64,000 nt of DNA from Helianthus annuus (taxonomy: Eukaryota > Streptophyta > Magnoliopsida > Asterales > Asteraceae), in NCBI RefSeq assembly GCF_002127325.2, contig NC_035448.2:11547408-11611407 (forward strand). Direction: 5' to 3'. Below the pieces are notes generated by a model. It ran no database searches and was not told where the DNA came from. It was given only the letters and a program-made list of their open reading frames with translations. This document shows, piece by piece, positions 1-10,275 of this stretch. Position numbers and translations under genes: made by a program. Each line of letters begins with the position of its first letter. Position 1 is the stretch's first letter.

Positions 1-1
1 G

Positions 2-3000
2 CTGAAGCCTGGATTCAAAATTCCACAAGAATGGGTTCTCTTATCGGCTCCGAGAGTTAATGATCTTTATATTCTCGACATGAGCCAAGCAATTACTACA
101 TCTGCACAAGTTACTTGTTTTGTCTCAAAAGCCACAGAAAAGGAGTCTATATCTTGGCACAGAAGAATGGGACACATTCACTTGAGAAAAATGAACCATT
201 TGGTGAAAAATAATCTTGTGAATGGTGTGCCTGTAAGAAGTTTTCATCTACAAGATATCTGTGTCTCGTGCCAAAAGGGGAAGCAAACGAAGAAGTCTCA
301 CCCTTTGAAGAAAATCAACACTGTCAGCATGCCTCTCGAACGTCTTCATATGGACCTTTTTGGACCTATGAAGCACAAGACAACGTTTGGTGATGCTTAT
401 TGTTTAGTAGTTACTGATGACTACTCTAGATTTTCTTGGGTATCTTTTATGGCACACAAGAGTGAAACTCCTGGCATCCTCAAGGATCTTCTTACAATGT
501 TGGAAAATCTCTATACGTTGAAAGTGAAAAGGATCCGAAGCGACAATGGAACAGAATTCAAGAATCAAGTTATGGATGAGTTTTGTACTTCTAAAGGCAT
601 TCTTCATGAGTACAGTTCTCGTTATACTCCACAACAAAATGGTGTCGCTGAGAGGAAGAATCGGACTATTATTGAAACTGCAAGAACAATGTTAGTAGAG
701 TCGGAACTCCCTATTCAATTCTGGGGGGAGGCGGTATCGGCTGCATGCTACACGTTGAACAGAGTTCTTACAGTTAAGAGACATGGCAAGACTTGCTTCG
801 AACTCCTTCAGAGAAGGAAACCGGATCTTTCTTACCTTGAACCATTTGGTGCTCCTTGTACTATGATTGAACCGGATGGAAAGTTTGGTGCAAAAGCTAT
901 CGAGGGTTTCTTCCTTGGATATGCAACTCCGAATTTTCGTGTTTGGAATCTAGCTACCAAAAAGATTGAGCTATGGAGCGAAGTTAGGGTTCAAAGGTAC
1001 ACGAGTCCTGTTAGGGCTCCGGGTGATCCGTGGATGTTCGATTATGATGGGCTATTTGACTCCTTTAATCTGCCAACCTTTGACGAAGAATCAGCAGCGG
1101 CTCGAATGTTGTTGGAAAGTGACAACGCTGCTGTTTCGCCATTGGTTAGACCTATTGTTGTTGACCCTCAAGCTTCTACGTCAGTCAACAATATGGTTCA
1201 AAATGAGGTTTATGAAGATGCTGCTGACTATAATGACTCTTCTGAAGATGATGAATATCATGATGCAGCCGAAGGATCTTCAGCTCCAGCTGCTCCTGTT
1301 CAAGGTGCCTCTGGTGATACACCTCATACGCAGAACATAGATACTGCTGAAGGGAATGCATCCACTTCTACCCACATTCCAGGTGTAGAGTTGGTTGTTG
1401 ATCTTAATCTGAACAATTTGGGTATCAATGCACGTGTGCCAGATAATCCTGAAATGCGGATTCACGATACCCATCCCCAGCAGAATATCATAGGAGATGT
1501 CCATCGCGGGGTGCAGACGCGTAATCAGCTGAGAAACAACCGGAATGCTGGTTTGTATTCAGCTATAAGAGAATCTGGTCAACAAAATGACTGGTCCTTC
1601 GCGTGTTATGTGTCACAAGAAGAACCAAAGTCGTGGAAAGAAGCATTGAAAGACAGTGCTTGGGTTGAGGCCATGCAGGAAGAATTACAGCAATTTCACA
1701 AGCTGGGTGTTTGGAAGCTTGTTGAAAAGCCTGAGAATTATAAGAAGATTGGCACTCGATGGGTCTTCAAATGCAAGAAAGACGACCGTGGAGTGGTCAT
1801 TCGAAACAAAGCTCGTTTAGTCGTTCAAGGTTTTCGTCAGATAGAGGGTATCGACTACAACGAAGTCTATGCACCAGTTGCACGTCTGGAAGCTATTCGG
1901 ATCTTTCTGGCTTATGCCTCATTCAAAGGATTCAAAGTTTACCAGATGGACGTCAAAAGTGCATTTTTACATGGTGTGGTTGAAGAAGAGGTATATGTCG
2001 AACAGCCTCCAGGTTTTGAAGATCCTGTTCATCCCGATCGGGTTTGGTTGCTCAACAAAGCTCTATATGGTCTTCATCAAGCGCCACGAGCTTGGTATGC
2101 AACCTTATCTACATATCTGTTGGAGAACGGTTTTCGAAGAGGTCTTATCGATTGTACTCTCTTCATCAAAGAACAAGATGGAGATCTTCTTCTGGTACAG
2201 GTATATGTTGATGATATTATTTTTGGTTCTACTAATGATGTTTTGTGCAGGAATTTCGAGCGCATCATGCAGGATAAGTTCGAGATGAGTGCTATGGGGG
2301 AAATGAATTTCTTTTTGGGCCTACAAGTGCAACAAACGGAGTCTGGGATATTCATCCATCAGACTAAATATGTTGGAGACATCTTGAGCCGGTTCCAGAT
2401 GTCCGATGCAACGCCCATTGGTACCCCATTGCCAACTAATCATGGAATTACTCCTGACTTGAAGGGTGAACCTGTTAGCCCTTCATACTATCGTGCGATG
2501 ATCGGATCCCTTATGTACCTCACAGCATCATGGCCAGATATAATGTACCCAACATGCCTGCTTGCCAGATATCAAGTCAACCCGAAGGCCTCACATCTTG
2601 CAGCTGTCAAAAGGATTTTTCGTTATTTGAAGGCTTATCCAGACACCGGTCTGTGGTATCCTAGGGATAATAACTTTGACTTGGTCGCATTCAGTGATTC
2701 TGATTTTGGCGGATGTAAAATCGACGGCAAATCCACAACGGCTGGATGTCAGTTTTTAGGAAATCGCCTAGTCACCTGGCAGTGCAAGAAGCAGACGTGT
2801 GTCGCTACATCAACATGCGAAGCTGAATACATTGCTGCCTCAAGTTGTTGTTCACAAGTTCTTTGGATCCAACAACAATTGCGGGACTACGGTTTTGAAT
2901 TCCTAACTACTCCTATATACGTTGATAATTCTGCTGCTTTAGATATCACTAAAAATCCTGTGCAGCATTCAAAGACCAAACACATCGAAATCAAATATCA

Positions 3001-3151
3001 CTTCATACGTGATTGCTTTGAGAAAAGGCTAATCGATGTTGTTAAGGTCCACACCGATGACCAACGTGCCGACTTATTTACCAAAGCTTTTGACAAATCT
3101 AGATTTGATTTCTTATTATTGGTAAACGGCATTAAGGTCAAGCAAGAGTAA
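2..3151 (+). CDS. Copia polyprotein (integrase, RT, RNase H), 5' truncated by window
   Basis: The reading frame is open from the first codon in the window (base 2), so the ATG at 80 is not the true start; the codons before it encode the usual stretch that precedes the GAG-pre-integrase region. The integrase zinc domain follows (HRRMGH, then CVSCQKGK). The integrase core shows TDDYSRFSW near 415, SDNGTEF near 540 and GVAERKNR near 645, giving the D,D,E triad. Reverse transcriptase contains VKSAFLHG and the catalytic YVDD at about 2203. RNase H contains DSDFGG, CEAEYIA and [11 protein letters not shown]. The frame ends at a TAA without any internal stop over 1050 codons, so this half is intact and the copy may be fairly young. 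The product would copy the element RNA into DNA in virus-like particles and integrate it. Confidence 0.93.
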   Translation: MKPGFKIPQEWVLLSAPRVNDLYILDMSQAITTSAQVTCFVSKATEKESISWHRRMGHIHLRKMNHLVKNNLVNGVPVRSFHLQDICVSCQKGKQTKKSHPLKKINTVSMPLERLHMDLFGPMKHKTTFGDAYCLVVTDDYSRFSWVSFMAHKSETPGILKDLLTMLENLYTLKVKRIRSDNGTEFKNQVMDEFCTSKGILHEYSSRYTPQQNGVAERKNRTIIETARTMLVESELPIQFWGEAVSAACYTLNRVLTVKRHGKTCFELLQRRKPDLSYLEPFGAPCTMIEPDGKFGAKAIEGFFLGYATPNFRVWNLATKKIELWSEVRVQRYTSPVRAPGDPWMFDYDGLFDSFNLPTFDEESAAARMLLESDNAAVSPLVRPIVVDPQASTSVNNMVQNEVYEDAADYNDSSEDDEYHDAAEGSSAPAAPVQGASGDTPHTQNIDTAEGNASTSTHIPGVELVVDLNLNNLGINARVPDNPEMRIHDTHPQQNIIGDVHRGVQTRNQLRNNRNAGLYSAIRESGQQNDWSFACYVSQEEPKSWKEALKDSAWVEAMQEELQQFHKLGVWKLVEKPENYKKIGTRWVFKCKKDDRGVVIRNKARLVVQGFRQIEGIDYNEVYAPVARLEAIRIFLAYASFKGFKVYQMDVKSAFLHGVVEEEVYVEQPPGFEDPVHPDRVWLLNKALYGLHQAPRAWYATLSTYLLENGFRRGLIDCTLFIKEQDGDLLLVQVYVDDIIFGSTNDVLCRNFERIMQDKFEMSAMGEMNFFLGLQVQQTESGIFIHQTKYVGDILSRFQMSDATPIGTPLPTNHGITPDLKGEPVSPSYYRAMIGSLMYLTASWPDIMYPTCLLARYQVNPKASHLAAVKRIFRYLKAYPDTGLWYPRDNNFDLVAFSDSDFGGCKIDGKSTTAGCQFLGNRLVTWQCKKQTCVATSTCEAEYIAASSCCSQVLWIQQQLRDYGFEFLTTPIYVDNSAALDITKNPVQHSKTKHIEIKYHFIRDCFEKRLIDVVKVHTDDQRADLFTKAFDKSRFDFLLLVNGIKVKQE

Positions 3152-5037
3152 ACCAACATCGGAAAATCATTTTTGTAAATATCTTTGTGTGTTTTTAAAT
3201 TTGTCTTAGTTTGTTGATTTTAGGGGGAGTAAATCCAAAAATCGGAAAATACAAAAACATCGAAAAATTTCAAAAACACAAAAACAATAGAAAAACAAAA
3301 ATGAGTTTCCTGGCGAGCAAAAGAGAAAATGATAGTACATCAGTGGTCTATCTAAACCTCTTTAAACCTTAAATGAAAAGCGATAAGCAGCTCTATATAA
3401 GATGTATCGGTAGGCTCACAATCATTTTAAAGTGTGCAGGGTGATATAAATCTTAATCGACTGAAGACCAGGTGGGAACCATTCATTGGCATATGGTCTT
3501 AGTACCGAAATTTCGTTTGATAGATTGCCGAGGTTCTGAGATATTCGGTCTTTATGCTGCTTATCATCTGGGTATCATGGTTGTATCTTTTACCGAAAAA
3601 TAACGGGGACGCAAGTCTAGATCTTCCATGATACTATACATACGTGCACATATTGCATACTGCATTCGACCTCAATAAGTGATAAACAATCACATGTCCA
3701 AATCAAATAAGTGATAAAATATCACATTTATCCGGGTGTCAAGTTCGTCTCTCTGCTGTACGGAAGTACTGACCTGTTCACGGACTTGCACCTGTGCCCT
3801 CATGCATACGAAAATCAAGTTCCTCATCAATAAGTGATTATATCACAAAGGACTTGTTTTCAAATCAAAATAAGTGAGTATCTCACAATTTATACGGTCA
3901 AACAGATGATAATCGGTATACTCACCGGTAAGATGAACTCTCGTGCATACCTTGATACGGGAATGTGTCGTGATGTGGATGAACACCGGTTGGTAAGTAT
4001 AAATCATACCTTAACGTATCCTCTCGCCATGATTACATCTGATAAGTTGAGCTTAAGTGGACAACAATACCGATAATTGTTATAGGATGCTTATCTTAAT
4101 ATTAACTAACTGAACAACAAGAGTGTTTTGGCATGACCGTACACTGATATGATTCTCTTACCCTCGAAACTCGCAAAAAGAATGTTTGTATATATTTATT
4201 TATTTACTGCTTAACTTTTATTGCTTTCTTTTAAACAGTTTCGTCGTTTGGTGCATATCAGCACGACATTAGCGGTGATGTCGTTTGATAACTCTCAAAG
4301 GATTTTAAATTGTTGCCTTTTTAATTTCAAAAACACACCTGAAATCTGTGTTTTAATATAAACTTTATAAAAGCCAAAAAGATTTTATTTCTACTTTATT
4401 TTCGATCGTACGATGTTGGAGCTCAAGTCTTCGTTGCCTGAAACCTGAACGAAAACCAAACTGACTAAATCTTCATAAACGGTCGAAATTTGCATGTTTT
4501 GAAAGTTAGAATTTAAAATTTGAAAAATTTATTAAACTTTCAAACTGTCGGACGGTGCTTGATTGTGACATGGTCATTCGTGTGTCATTTGCTTATACTA
4601 TGTTCCAAGCAGTTGTTCTCATTACGCGTTTAGATTTCTTGCATGTGCAGATTCTAAAGGCTAGGAGAACATGGTCGATGACAAGCTTTGGAATGAAGAC
4701 ACGACGAGAAGGCACTCAAAAGATGAAGATGATCGAGTTGCCGCTGGCTATCATCAACACCACAAGGATCTCACTTCATAAAGTTAAAGTATTTCACGAG
4801 CATAACTCAAGGGGGAGCTTATGTTAAGGGGGAGTTTGTTAACACACTGCCTACATGATACGGGTAGTTTGTTGATACACTCTCTGCTTTCAAGACGTGA
4901 AGACTTTGAAGATCCTCCGACCATGAAGACTTGAAAGGACATCAGAGTTTTGGAAACTCGAAGACCAAAGACTGTCGAAGTTCGAGACAAGTCTACATCT
5001 ATAGAAGATAAAGACAAGATAAAGACAAAGCTACAGC
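3152..5037 (+). other. Long 3' noncoding region of the SIRE-type element
   Basis: I see no convincing protein between the pol stop and the LTR, although env-like frames occur here in some SIRE relatives. The short open frames at 3834-4076 and 4555-4827 have no recognisable motif. Polypurine tracts of the AGGGGGAG type occur at about 3222, 4808 and 4826. The stretch 3440-4110 is collinear with 17680-18700 of the pol-less SIRE-type element: both contain a TATGGTCTTA block, a GGTCTTTAT block, a TATACTCAC block and an AAGTGGACAA block in the same order. That conservation without coding suggests a cis-acting role. Confidence 0.7.
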
Positions 5038-5049
5038 CAAGGGGGAGTT
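5038..5049 (+). promoter_or_regulatory. Polypurine tract next to 3' LTR
   Basis: The run CAAGGGGGAG lies immediately before the LTR start at 5050 and is the expected plus-strand primer site. Similar junctions, AAGGGGGAGTTTGTTAACAC at about 4826 and GTAGTTTGTTGATACAC at about 4866, look like earlier degenerate copies of the PPT/LTR boundary. Confidence 0.75.
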
Positions 5050-5191
5050 TGTTGGTGCACTTGTGTCTGTACTTTGTCTGTATTCGGTCTGTATGTAAAC
5101 GATGTTTCCAAATCAGTCTGTAAGTTGACCAAGTCAACTATCCTCCTAGTTTGACTTGGACAACATGATGTTTATCTGAATCGAAGGATAG

Positions 5192-5342
5192 CCTCGAAGG
5201 ATACGCATCATCCTTCGAGGTGCTCGAAAGATATGGTTCGACCATGGTTCGACCATTAGGCATCGAAGGATGATCCTTCGATGTCCATGCTGATCTTTCG
5301 GACACATTGTCATCGACAGATGATCCTTCGGACCATCTGTCG
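5192..5342 (+). promoter_or_regulatory. Nested inverted repeats in the U3 region
   Basis: Three perfect hairpins follow one another: CCTCGAAGGAT at 5192-5202 with its complement at 5210-5220; CATCGAAGGAT at 5261-5271 with its complement at 5273-5283; CGACAGATG at 5314-5322 with its complement at 5334-5342. The shared core is GAAGGAT/ATCCTTC. They lie just upstream of the TATA box, where retrotransposon enhancer boxes are commonly found, so binding by a dimeric factor is plausible but not shown. Confidence 0.7.
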
Positions 5343-5367
5343 AATCCTTCGGACAGACCTGTTATGT

Positions 5368-5385
5368 ATGGGTATAAATACCCAT
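5368..5385 (+). promoter_or_regulatory. TATA box inside an 8-bp inverted repeat
   Basis: ATGGGTAT and ATACCCAT flank AA, so the TATAAATA element of the LTR promoter sits at the centre of a perfect palindrome. Transcription would start roughly 30 bp downstream, inside the LTR. Confidence 0.7.
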
Positions 5386-5678
5386 GCAGTGTGTTAGTGT
5401 TAGATAGATGCACATTTGGAGAGTTAGAGAAACTCTGCTGGAAAACACACACACACACACACTTTAGAGAGTTTGCAAACAGATTGTAAACCTTGTGCTT
5501 GTAACCGTAAACCTTCATACGTATTAATACAGTGGTGTTAATCGGTGAACTTTGTGTGTTCTTGTGTTTGTTCTTGCTTCATCCCGGTTTGCCTAATAGC
5601 TTGGATTCCGCACTCGCTAGTGGGTTAGTATAACAAGGTTTAGGTTTGTTCTCGATCCTCCGAGAAAAGGGACCTACA

Positions 5679-5905
5679 CTCCTCCCCTCCCCTCCTCCTG
5701 TTAAATGACTCGGGAACATAGTGTTATAGGTGAAGAAAACCCATTTCATTTGAGAATAAAGGTAACTTGGGCCCACTATCAGGCCCATCAGGTGGTGCTA
5801 TTACCCATCACTACATCATGCTATAATTACTTGGACGGCCCGTTGATTCTAAACGAGATTATTCCATGGATGAAGTGGGGTAAAAAATAAGGGGTTAATT
5901 TTTAA
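5679..5905. other. Flanking host sequence with a repeat shared with 9110-9780
   Basis: A C/T-rich run follows the LTR. Then 5726-5850 repeats, imperfectly, the block found upstream of the F-box gene (GAAGAAAACCCATTTC, then GGTAACT, then GCCCACTATCAGG, then CATCATG). I see no gene here. It may be the promoter remnant of a neighbouring F-box paralogue or a dispersed repeat. Confidence 0.5.
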
Positions 5906-6780
5906 GGTGAATATTGAAAAAGCATACGATATGTTAAATTGGGGTTTTCTTGATTCTGTGCTCTCACAAATGAATTTTCCTTTGAAACAGAGGAGTTGGG
6001 TCATGGCTATCTTGTCTACCGCAAGAGCTTCGCTGCTAGTAAATGGGTCCCCGACTTAAGAATTCCGTTGTGAGAGGGGTTTGAAGCAAGTGGATCCTTT
6101 GTCTCCTTTTCTATTTATTTTGGCTATGGAGGCAATGACGGGTAATATGAAAAAGGCATGTTCGATCAGGCTATTCCATGGTTATTCTGTTTTGTTGCAT
6201 GGCCCAGTTTTGTCTCATTTTCTATATGTGGATGACGTTATTTTTGTAGGTGAATGGTCGATACAAAATGCAATCAATTTAAACCGGATTCTTAGGTGTT
6301 TTTACCTTAGTTTGGGTTTAAAAGTTTTTTTTAAGATTAATTCCATACCATTCCACACGAAAAAGGGCAATTACAAAGTAATGGCAGGTAGTCGGGCAAC
6401 AAGTTGCGCCGCCTACCTTGCAAAGAGTAGTTTATTTGGTATTGGGGTATAACAAGCTCAAGTGCAAATCATGGCGAGTATTATAAGATGCAAAACTGGA
6501 GTTTTTCCTTTTAAATATTTGAAAAAAACAGAAATGAAGTTGTTTTCAATCACTAGCAAATGCATATGCAAAGGCTAAAAGAGGATATAAAAACTCTTGG
6601 GTAAAACATAGGGCAAAGTGTCGGGATTTAATGTGGGATGAATGGTGTAGATTTGATTTAATTCGGTTGGGCGTTTAATGTAATGTTTGTTTATTTTGGT
6701 GAACTTGTATGTAAGCCGGTATAACTATTGTTGTCTGGTTTAGATTAATAAAGTTTCGTTTGCCTTTAAAAAAGAAAAGA
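5880..6780 (+). mobile_element. 5'-truncated LINE
   Basis: This covers the RT fragment plus its 3' end. An AATAAA lies at about 6748 and an A-rich tail (TTTAAAAAAGAAAAG) ends near 6780. The 5' limit is uncertain and I could not find a convincing target-site duplication. Confidence 0.65.
5906..6451 (+). pseudogene. LINE reverse transcriptase fragment
   Basis: Translation gives the palm core of a plant non-LTR (LINE, L1-like) reverse transcriptase. IEKAYDMLNWGF carries the first catalytic aspartate region. VNGSPT follows, then a TAA stop at about 6058, then CERGLKQVDPLSPFLF, then SHFLYVDDV with the YxDD box, then RILRCFYLSLGLK. The usual QGDPLSP reads QVDPLSP, and the frame breaks again after FGIGV at 6452. 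Endonuclease and N-terminal parts are absent, so this is a 5'-truncated, dead copy. The sequence continues as noncoding 3' end to an A-rich tail near 6765-6780. Confidence 0.85.
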
Positions 6781-7275
6781 ACCCGGTGACCAAAAGTGAA
6801 CATGTTTGGCCAAAAATCTCTAAATAATTTTAAGGAAACATCTAATAGTATAGTGAAATCAAAATGGATCTTTTGCCGTGTAAAATTCTCCTTTAATCTT
6901 CAATTATCATATAAGTAATGGAAACCAAAAATCTTTTGAGAATATGATAATTAGGCAACGAATAAACTACGGAATAACTAAAACATCAAAAAATAAGAAA
7001 TAATCAAACAATGAAATAACACAACAATAACTGATAATTGATCCGGAAATGACCACAATACTAGATAACTAATAACAAGTCACAAATCTCAACATACAAA
7101 CAATAAAGGTTTGAAGCAATTCTCACTCACACTAAAAATGAAAGCAAGCAAACAAAACAAAACAAAACTAAACTAAGCGCACGACTCCCCGGCAACGGTC
7201 CATGCTCAATCTCCATTTGAGTTTTTATGATTTTACAGGTAAAACACGTAATACGGTGAAGTTAGAGATATCGTG
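6781..7275. other. Intergenic, AT-rich
   Basis: No gene or repeat is recognised. This is the 3' flank of the F-box gene, which is read on the minus strand, and probably includes its 3' UTR and polyadenylation region. Confidence 0.5.
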
Positions 7276-8698
7276 CTAAACGGGAGTTGTTCGGGTTGAA
7301 GGATAGCTCCAAGGAACAGGATAATTGATTTTAAAATTTACTGCCGGAGACGCGCGTGGCGCCCCTAAGAGCGTATTTACGATCATTGACTCTCGACACT
7401 TATCATCCAAACCGAATATGCTCACCTTCTTTAGCTTAGGTGACCTAACCAAGATAAACTTTCCAAATTCCATTAAAAGTTCCATCCCATGCGAGCGGCT
7501 CCAAAAACTAATTTCTAATTCTTTCAGATGCTCCAACCAAACATTTGAATATTCATTCTTTACAGCAGGGTATTCCTCATCACCCTTAGATCTCCACGCC
7601 ATCTACATAAAGGTTCGTGTTTTTTGGTCAGTGACAATCAAACAAACAGAATACAAGATATTGTAATATCATTTACATTTAGGCAAATTCTCTCCAAGTT
7701 GGGGGAACATTTGATCAAAACAAGAAGGAAAGCTGATTTGGAGTCCTCAGTAAAAGACATTCCTTCCAAATGTAAGACTTTGAGGTGGACTAGTGAGATT
7801 GGAAGCTCTTGCGGATCCGAGTCTAGAACCAGCCACTAGAACCATAGACTAAAACAAATATTAACAGCCAAAGTACACAATTTTTCTTTCCATTATATAT
7901 CATGTGGATAAATATTACCTCACAAACATCACTAGAAATAGACAGTTCTTCAATCACAGGTAAGCACTTGAGTAGCTCGTTAATAGTGCATTCATCATCT
8001 GATTCATCTATATCCTGCAACACGTCATTATACTCAGATAAGTTTAGAAAGTCCATGACATGAGAACGTATGTTCAAGTGGGTACTTACCACATGCAAGC
8101 TCTCAAGTGATGGACAATTTGATAAAAGACGTCGAAGAGTTTTTGAAGAGAGCTTTACATCAGTCAGGTTTAACTTTACAAGGCTACCAAAGCCATTGAA
8201 TATTGATGGAAGCTCAATAGTAAAACTAAAAAGATCGAGCTCCTTTAAGTGATGCAATGCGAAAACAGATATGGGTAATTTATACCCATGGCTCTCCAAC
8301 TCCGATGCATCAAGTTCTAGTTTCCTAACAATATGGTTCCTCGACAAATGAAGTATTATCTGCTCAAATTCAAAAAGGTCGTCGTCTTCCCAGTAACCCT
8401 CCATAGAAAGGGTGAGCTCGTGAATTGGGCCCTGGCGCAGCAACAAAACTTGGTGTAGATCATGCAGGTCCATGTATTTCATTTCACTTTCTTCGTCAGA
8501 TGTTAGCTCGGAAAATCTTTTACGCAAAGTAAACTCTAGGTTAGGAATTGTGGTCCACCTGTACCTCCATTCCTTAGAGAGAATACTAGTCCTTGCTGCC
8601 TCTTCAGTTGATAAAAGAGAAAGGACGGTTTCTAATATGGGTTGCGGAAGTGTGCTGATTCTATCCAAGGCCATTCGTTCAGCATATTCAGGTTTCAT
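7276..8698 (-). CDS. F-box/LRR/FBD protein, three exons
   Basis: The exons are 8698-7919, 7835-7677 and 7602-7276. Both introns have GT...AG ends (7918-7836, 83 bp; 7676-7603, 74 bp) and are phase 0, giving 421 residues, a usual size for this family. The F-box is at about residues 11-50 (LDRISTLPQPILETVLSLL, then RTSILSKEWRYRW). Leucine-rich repeats fill the middle (LKELDLFSF, LVKLNLTDVKL, CPSLESLHV). The last exon carries an FBD-like end (WLEHLKELEI, then ILVRSPKLKKVSI). Such proteins are substrate receptors of SCF ubiquitin ligases; the substrate cannot be told. The ATG at 8698 is chosen because the upstream 27 codons of the open frame look like intron or UTR. It is the only intact host gene in the window and is hemmed in by transposons. 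Confidence 0.85.
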
Positions 8699-9110
8699 TT
8701 TCAGTTGTTCTTTTGTTTGGATTGATACTAAACAATGCTGTAAAAAACGTATAATTAAAAGAAAAGGGCAACATATCATTGTGGCTATGCTTCTTAATTG
8801 GAGATTAAATCATTTTCTTATACTGATTACAATCAGATTATGATTAAGTTACATAAGTTGAATACCAGACACAACAAAAGTGATGATCAACTGATGAGTT
8901 ATACAATCTTATACTTTACCCTTTCTTAAAATAATTATCATTTTGAAACACTGAACTACACTATCAGACAAAAGAAAAACATTTGAAAATAGAAACTGGG
9001 AGTGAAGATGTTACCAGAGCAGTTCAATCGTGACTCCTGAGTTCTTCGGTTAAAGAAGTCTGATCCTCAGAAAAATAAAGTTGGGAAGTTCAGTTTGAGT
9101 TTAGATTCAG
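8699..9110. other. 5' flank of the F-box gene
   Basis: AT-rich sequence with no other coding signal. It probably contains the promoter and 5' UTR, perhaps with a leader intron, but no start site can be fixed from sequence. Confidence 0.4.
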
Positions 9111-9437
9111 ATGAAGGACCTAATGACTTTTATAGGGGAAGAAAACCCATTTCAGAATAAAGGTAACTAGAGCCCACTATCAGGTCTGAAAAGTGAAGGC
9201 AAAAAATCTAGTCAGACTTTTTCTTTTTGATTATATAAAAAGATTCCGTAACCCTAATGACTTATAGGTGAAGAAAACCCATTTCATAATTTAATTATGA
9301 GAACCGATAAAAAATTCAGTAACCCTAATGACTTATAGGTGAATATTTCATAATTTAATTATGAGAACCGATAAAAAGATTCAGTAACCCTAATGACTTA
9401 TGGGTGAAGAAAACCCATTTCAGAATAAAGGTAACTA
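9111..9437. repeat. Tandem promoter-side repeats
   Basis: Four imperfect copies of a roughly 65-75 bp unit (CCCTAATGACTTATAGGTGA, then AAACCCATTTC, then TTTAATTATGAGAACCGATA) start near 9118, 9241, 9313 and 9377. The second full copy lacks the GAAAACCC stretch. The first and last copies continue into AGAATAAAGGTAACTA, the sequence later used as the SINE target. Confidence 0.75.
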
Positions 9438-9701
9438 AGGGTAGTTGCACGGTACCCCTGACCGCGGAAGGGATCTCCCTTCCCAGTTCACCACCCGACA
9501 AGGATCCCTGGCGGCAAATACCCATAGCCATCAAAGAGGGGTAAGAAACATGTTTCGAACCCGAGACCTCGAGTGTCCTCGGTCCGGCTTTAAAGCGGGT
9601 GTCGGTGGCCACCAAAGTGACACTAATGGGAATTGAACTTGGGTCTCCATTGGAGAACCCAAGTCACTCCACCACTAGGCAGTAGGCCACTTGTGGTGGT
9701 T
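9438..9701 (-). mobile_element. tRNA-derived SINE with 16-bp target-site duplication
   Basis: The 264-bp insertion is flanked by AGAATAAAGGTAACTA at 9422-9437 and 9702-9717. Read on the minus strand, the head shows an A-box-like TGGCCTACTGC (complement of 9679-9689) and a B-box-like GTTCAATTCCC (complement of 9628-9638) about 40 bp apart, the layout of an internal RNA polymerase III promoter. The body ends without a clear poly(A), so the family cannot be named. The related repeat at 9155-9190 and the one near 5745 show the same site without the insertion. Confidence 0.75.
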
Positions 9702-9717
9702 AGAATAAAGGTAACTA

Positions 9718-10275
9718 GGGCCCACTATCAGGTAGTGCATCATGACATAATGACTATCATGTCTGAAAAGTGAAGGCAAAAAAAAACTACACAGAGATAC
9801 CCAACTTAGGCTGTTGGGTGTGATTTGGTTAGTACTTAAAGAGATTACTCGTTACGTAGCCGCCACCTTACCAAGGGTGGAGGATCAGCCCCTTGAGTAC
9901 TACCCAAAGGTGTAAAGGACTACTCAATTCATAATAAAAACCAATATAATATTAATATATTAATAAAGGGGAGAGAGATAAGTCAGAGGGGGGCCCACAA
10001 CTTTGCCTCGTCTCCAACGTCTTGGAGAAGACAGGAGTGCCGCGACAACCTGGGGGGGGGTGTGCGACGTGGACGACGAGCCGGGACAGGGAGGGGACGA
10101 CCCCCACACCCGATGGTCTTATTACCTACCCACTACACACACTATATAAATAAAATATTTTTTTTTCTTTTACTTTAGGCCCACTCACATGCAAATATTA
10201 ATATAATATTAATATACTGACACAATAACCTAAAATTCCTATGCCCTGATATTGAATGAAACATGACTACCCTAA
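9718..10275. other. Noncoding region with a GC-rich block between AT-rich direct repeats
   Basis: No gene is seen. The 17-bp sequence AATATAATATTAATATA occurs at 9943-9959 and 10199-10215. It flanks about 240 bp that is partly very GC-rich (9985-10110, with G runs and CGACG motifs). This could be a small insertion with its target duplication, but the repeat is low-complexity. Confidence 0.4.

Larger units (their letters stand above)
1..5678 (+). mobile_element. SIRE/Maximus-type Ty1/copia element, 3' part
   Basis: The window opens inside the polyprotein of a copia retrotransposon and runs through pol, a long 3' noncoding region, a polypurine tract and a complete 3' LTR ending in CA at 5678. 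The domain order integrase, reverse transcriptase, RNase H is diagnostic of Ty1/copia. The RT/RNase H wording ([11 protein letters not shown], then [17 protein letters not shown]) and the almost 1.9 kb between pol and LTR fit the SIRE/Maximus lineage; the lineage call comes from memory of the family and not from a tree. The 5' LTR and gag lie outside the window, so the TSD cannot be tested. Confidence 0.9.
5050..5678 (+). repeat. 3' LTR of SIRE-type element (629 bp)
   Basis: The LTR starts TGTTGGTGCAC directly after the polypurine tract and ends GGGACCTACA. Its last 100 bases resemble the end of the LTR at 12765-13245 (a shared TTGGATTCCGCAC block and a GGGAC-TACA end), supporting a common lineage. 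It holds a TATA box at 5373-5379, an (AC)n run near 5446-5462, and a cluster of inverted repeats upstream of the TATA box. Confidence 0.85.

Noticed and set aside
3834..4827. Env-like protein in the SIRE-type 3' region
   Set aside because: Only 80-90 codon frames without signal peptide, membrane segment or coiled coil.
5138..5518. Minus-strand 126-codon frame in the SIRE-type LTR
   Set aside because: Made of LTR inverted repeats and an (AC)n run; no protein features.
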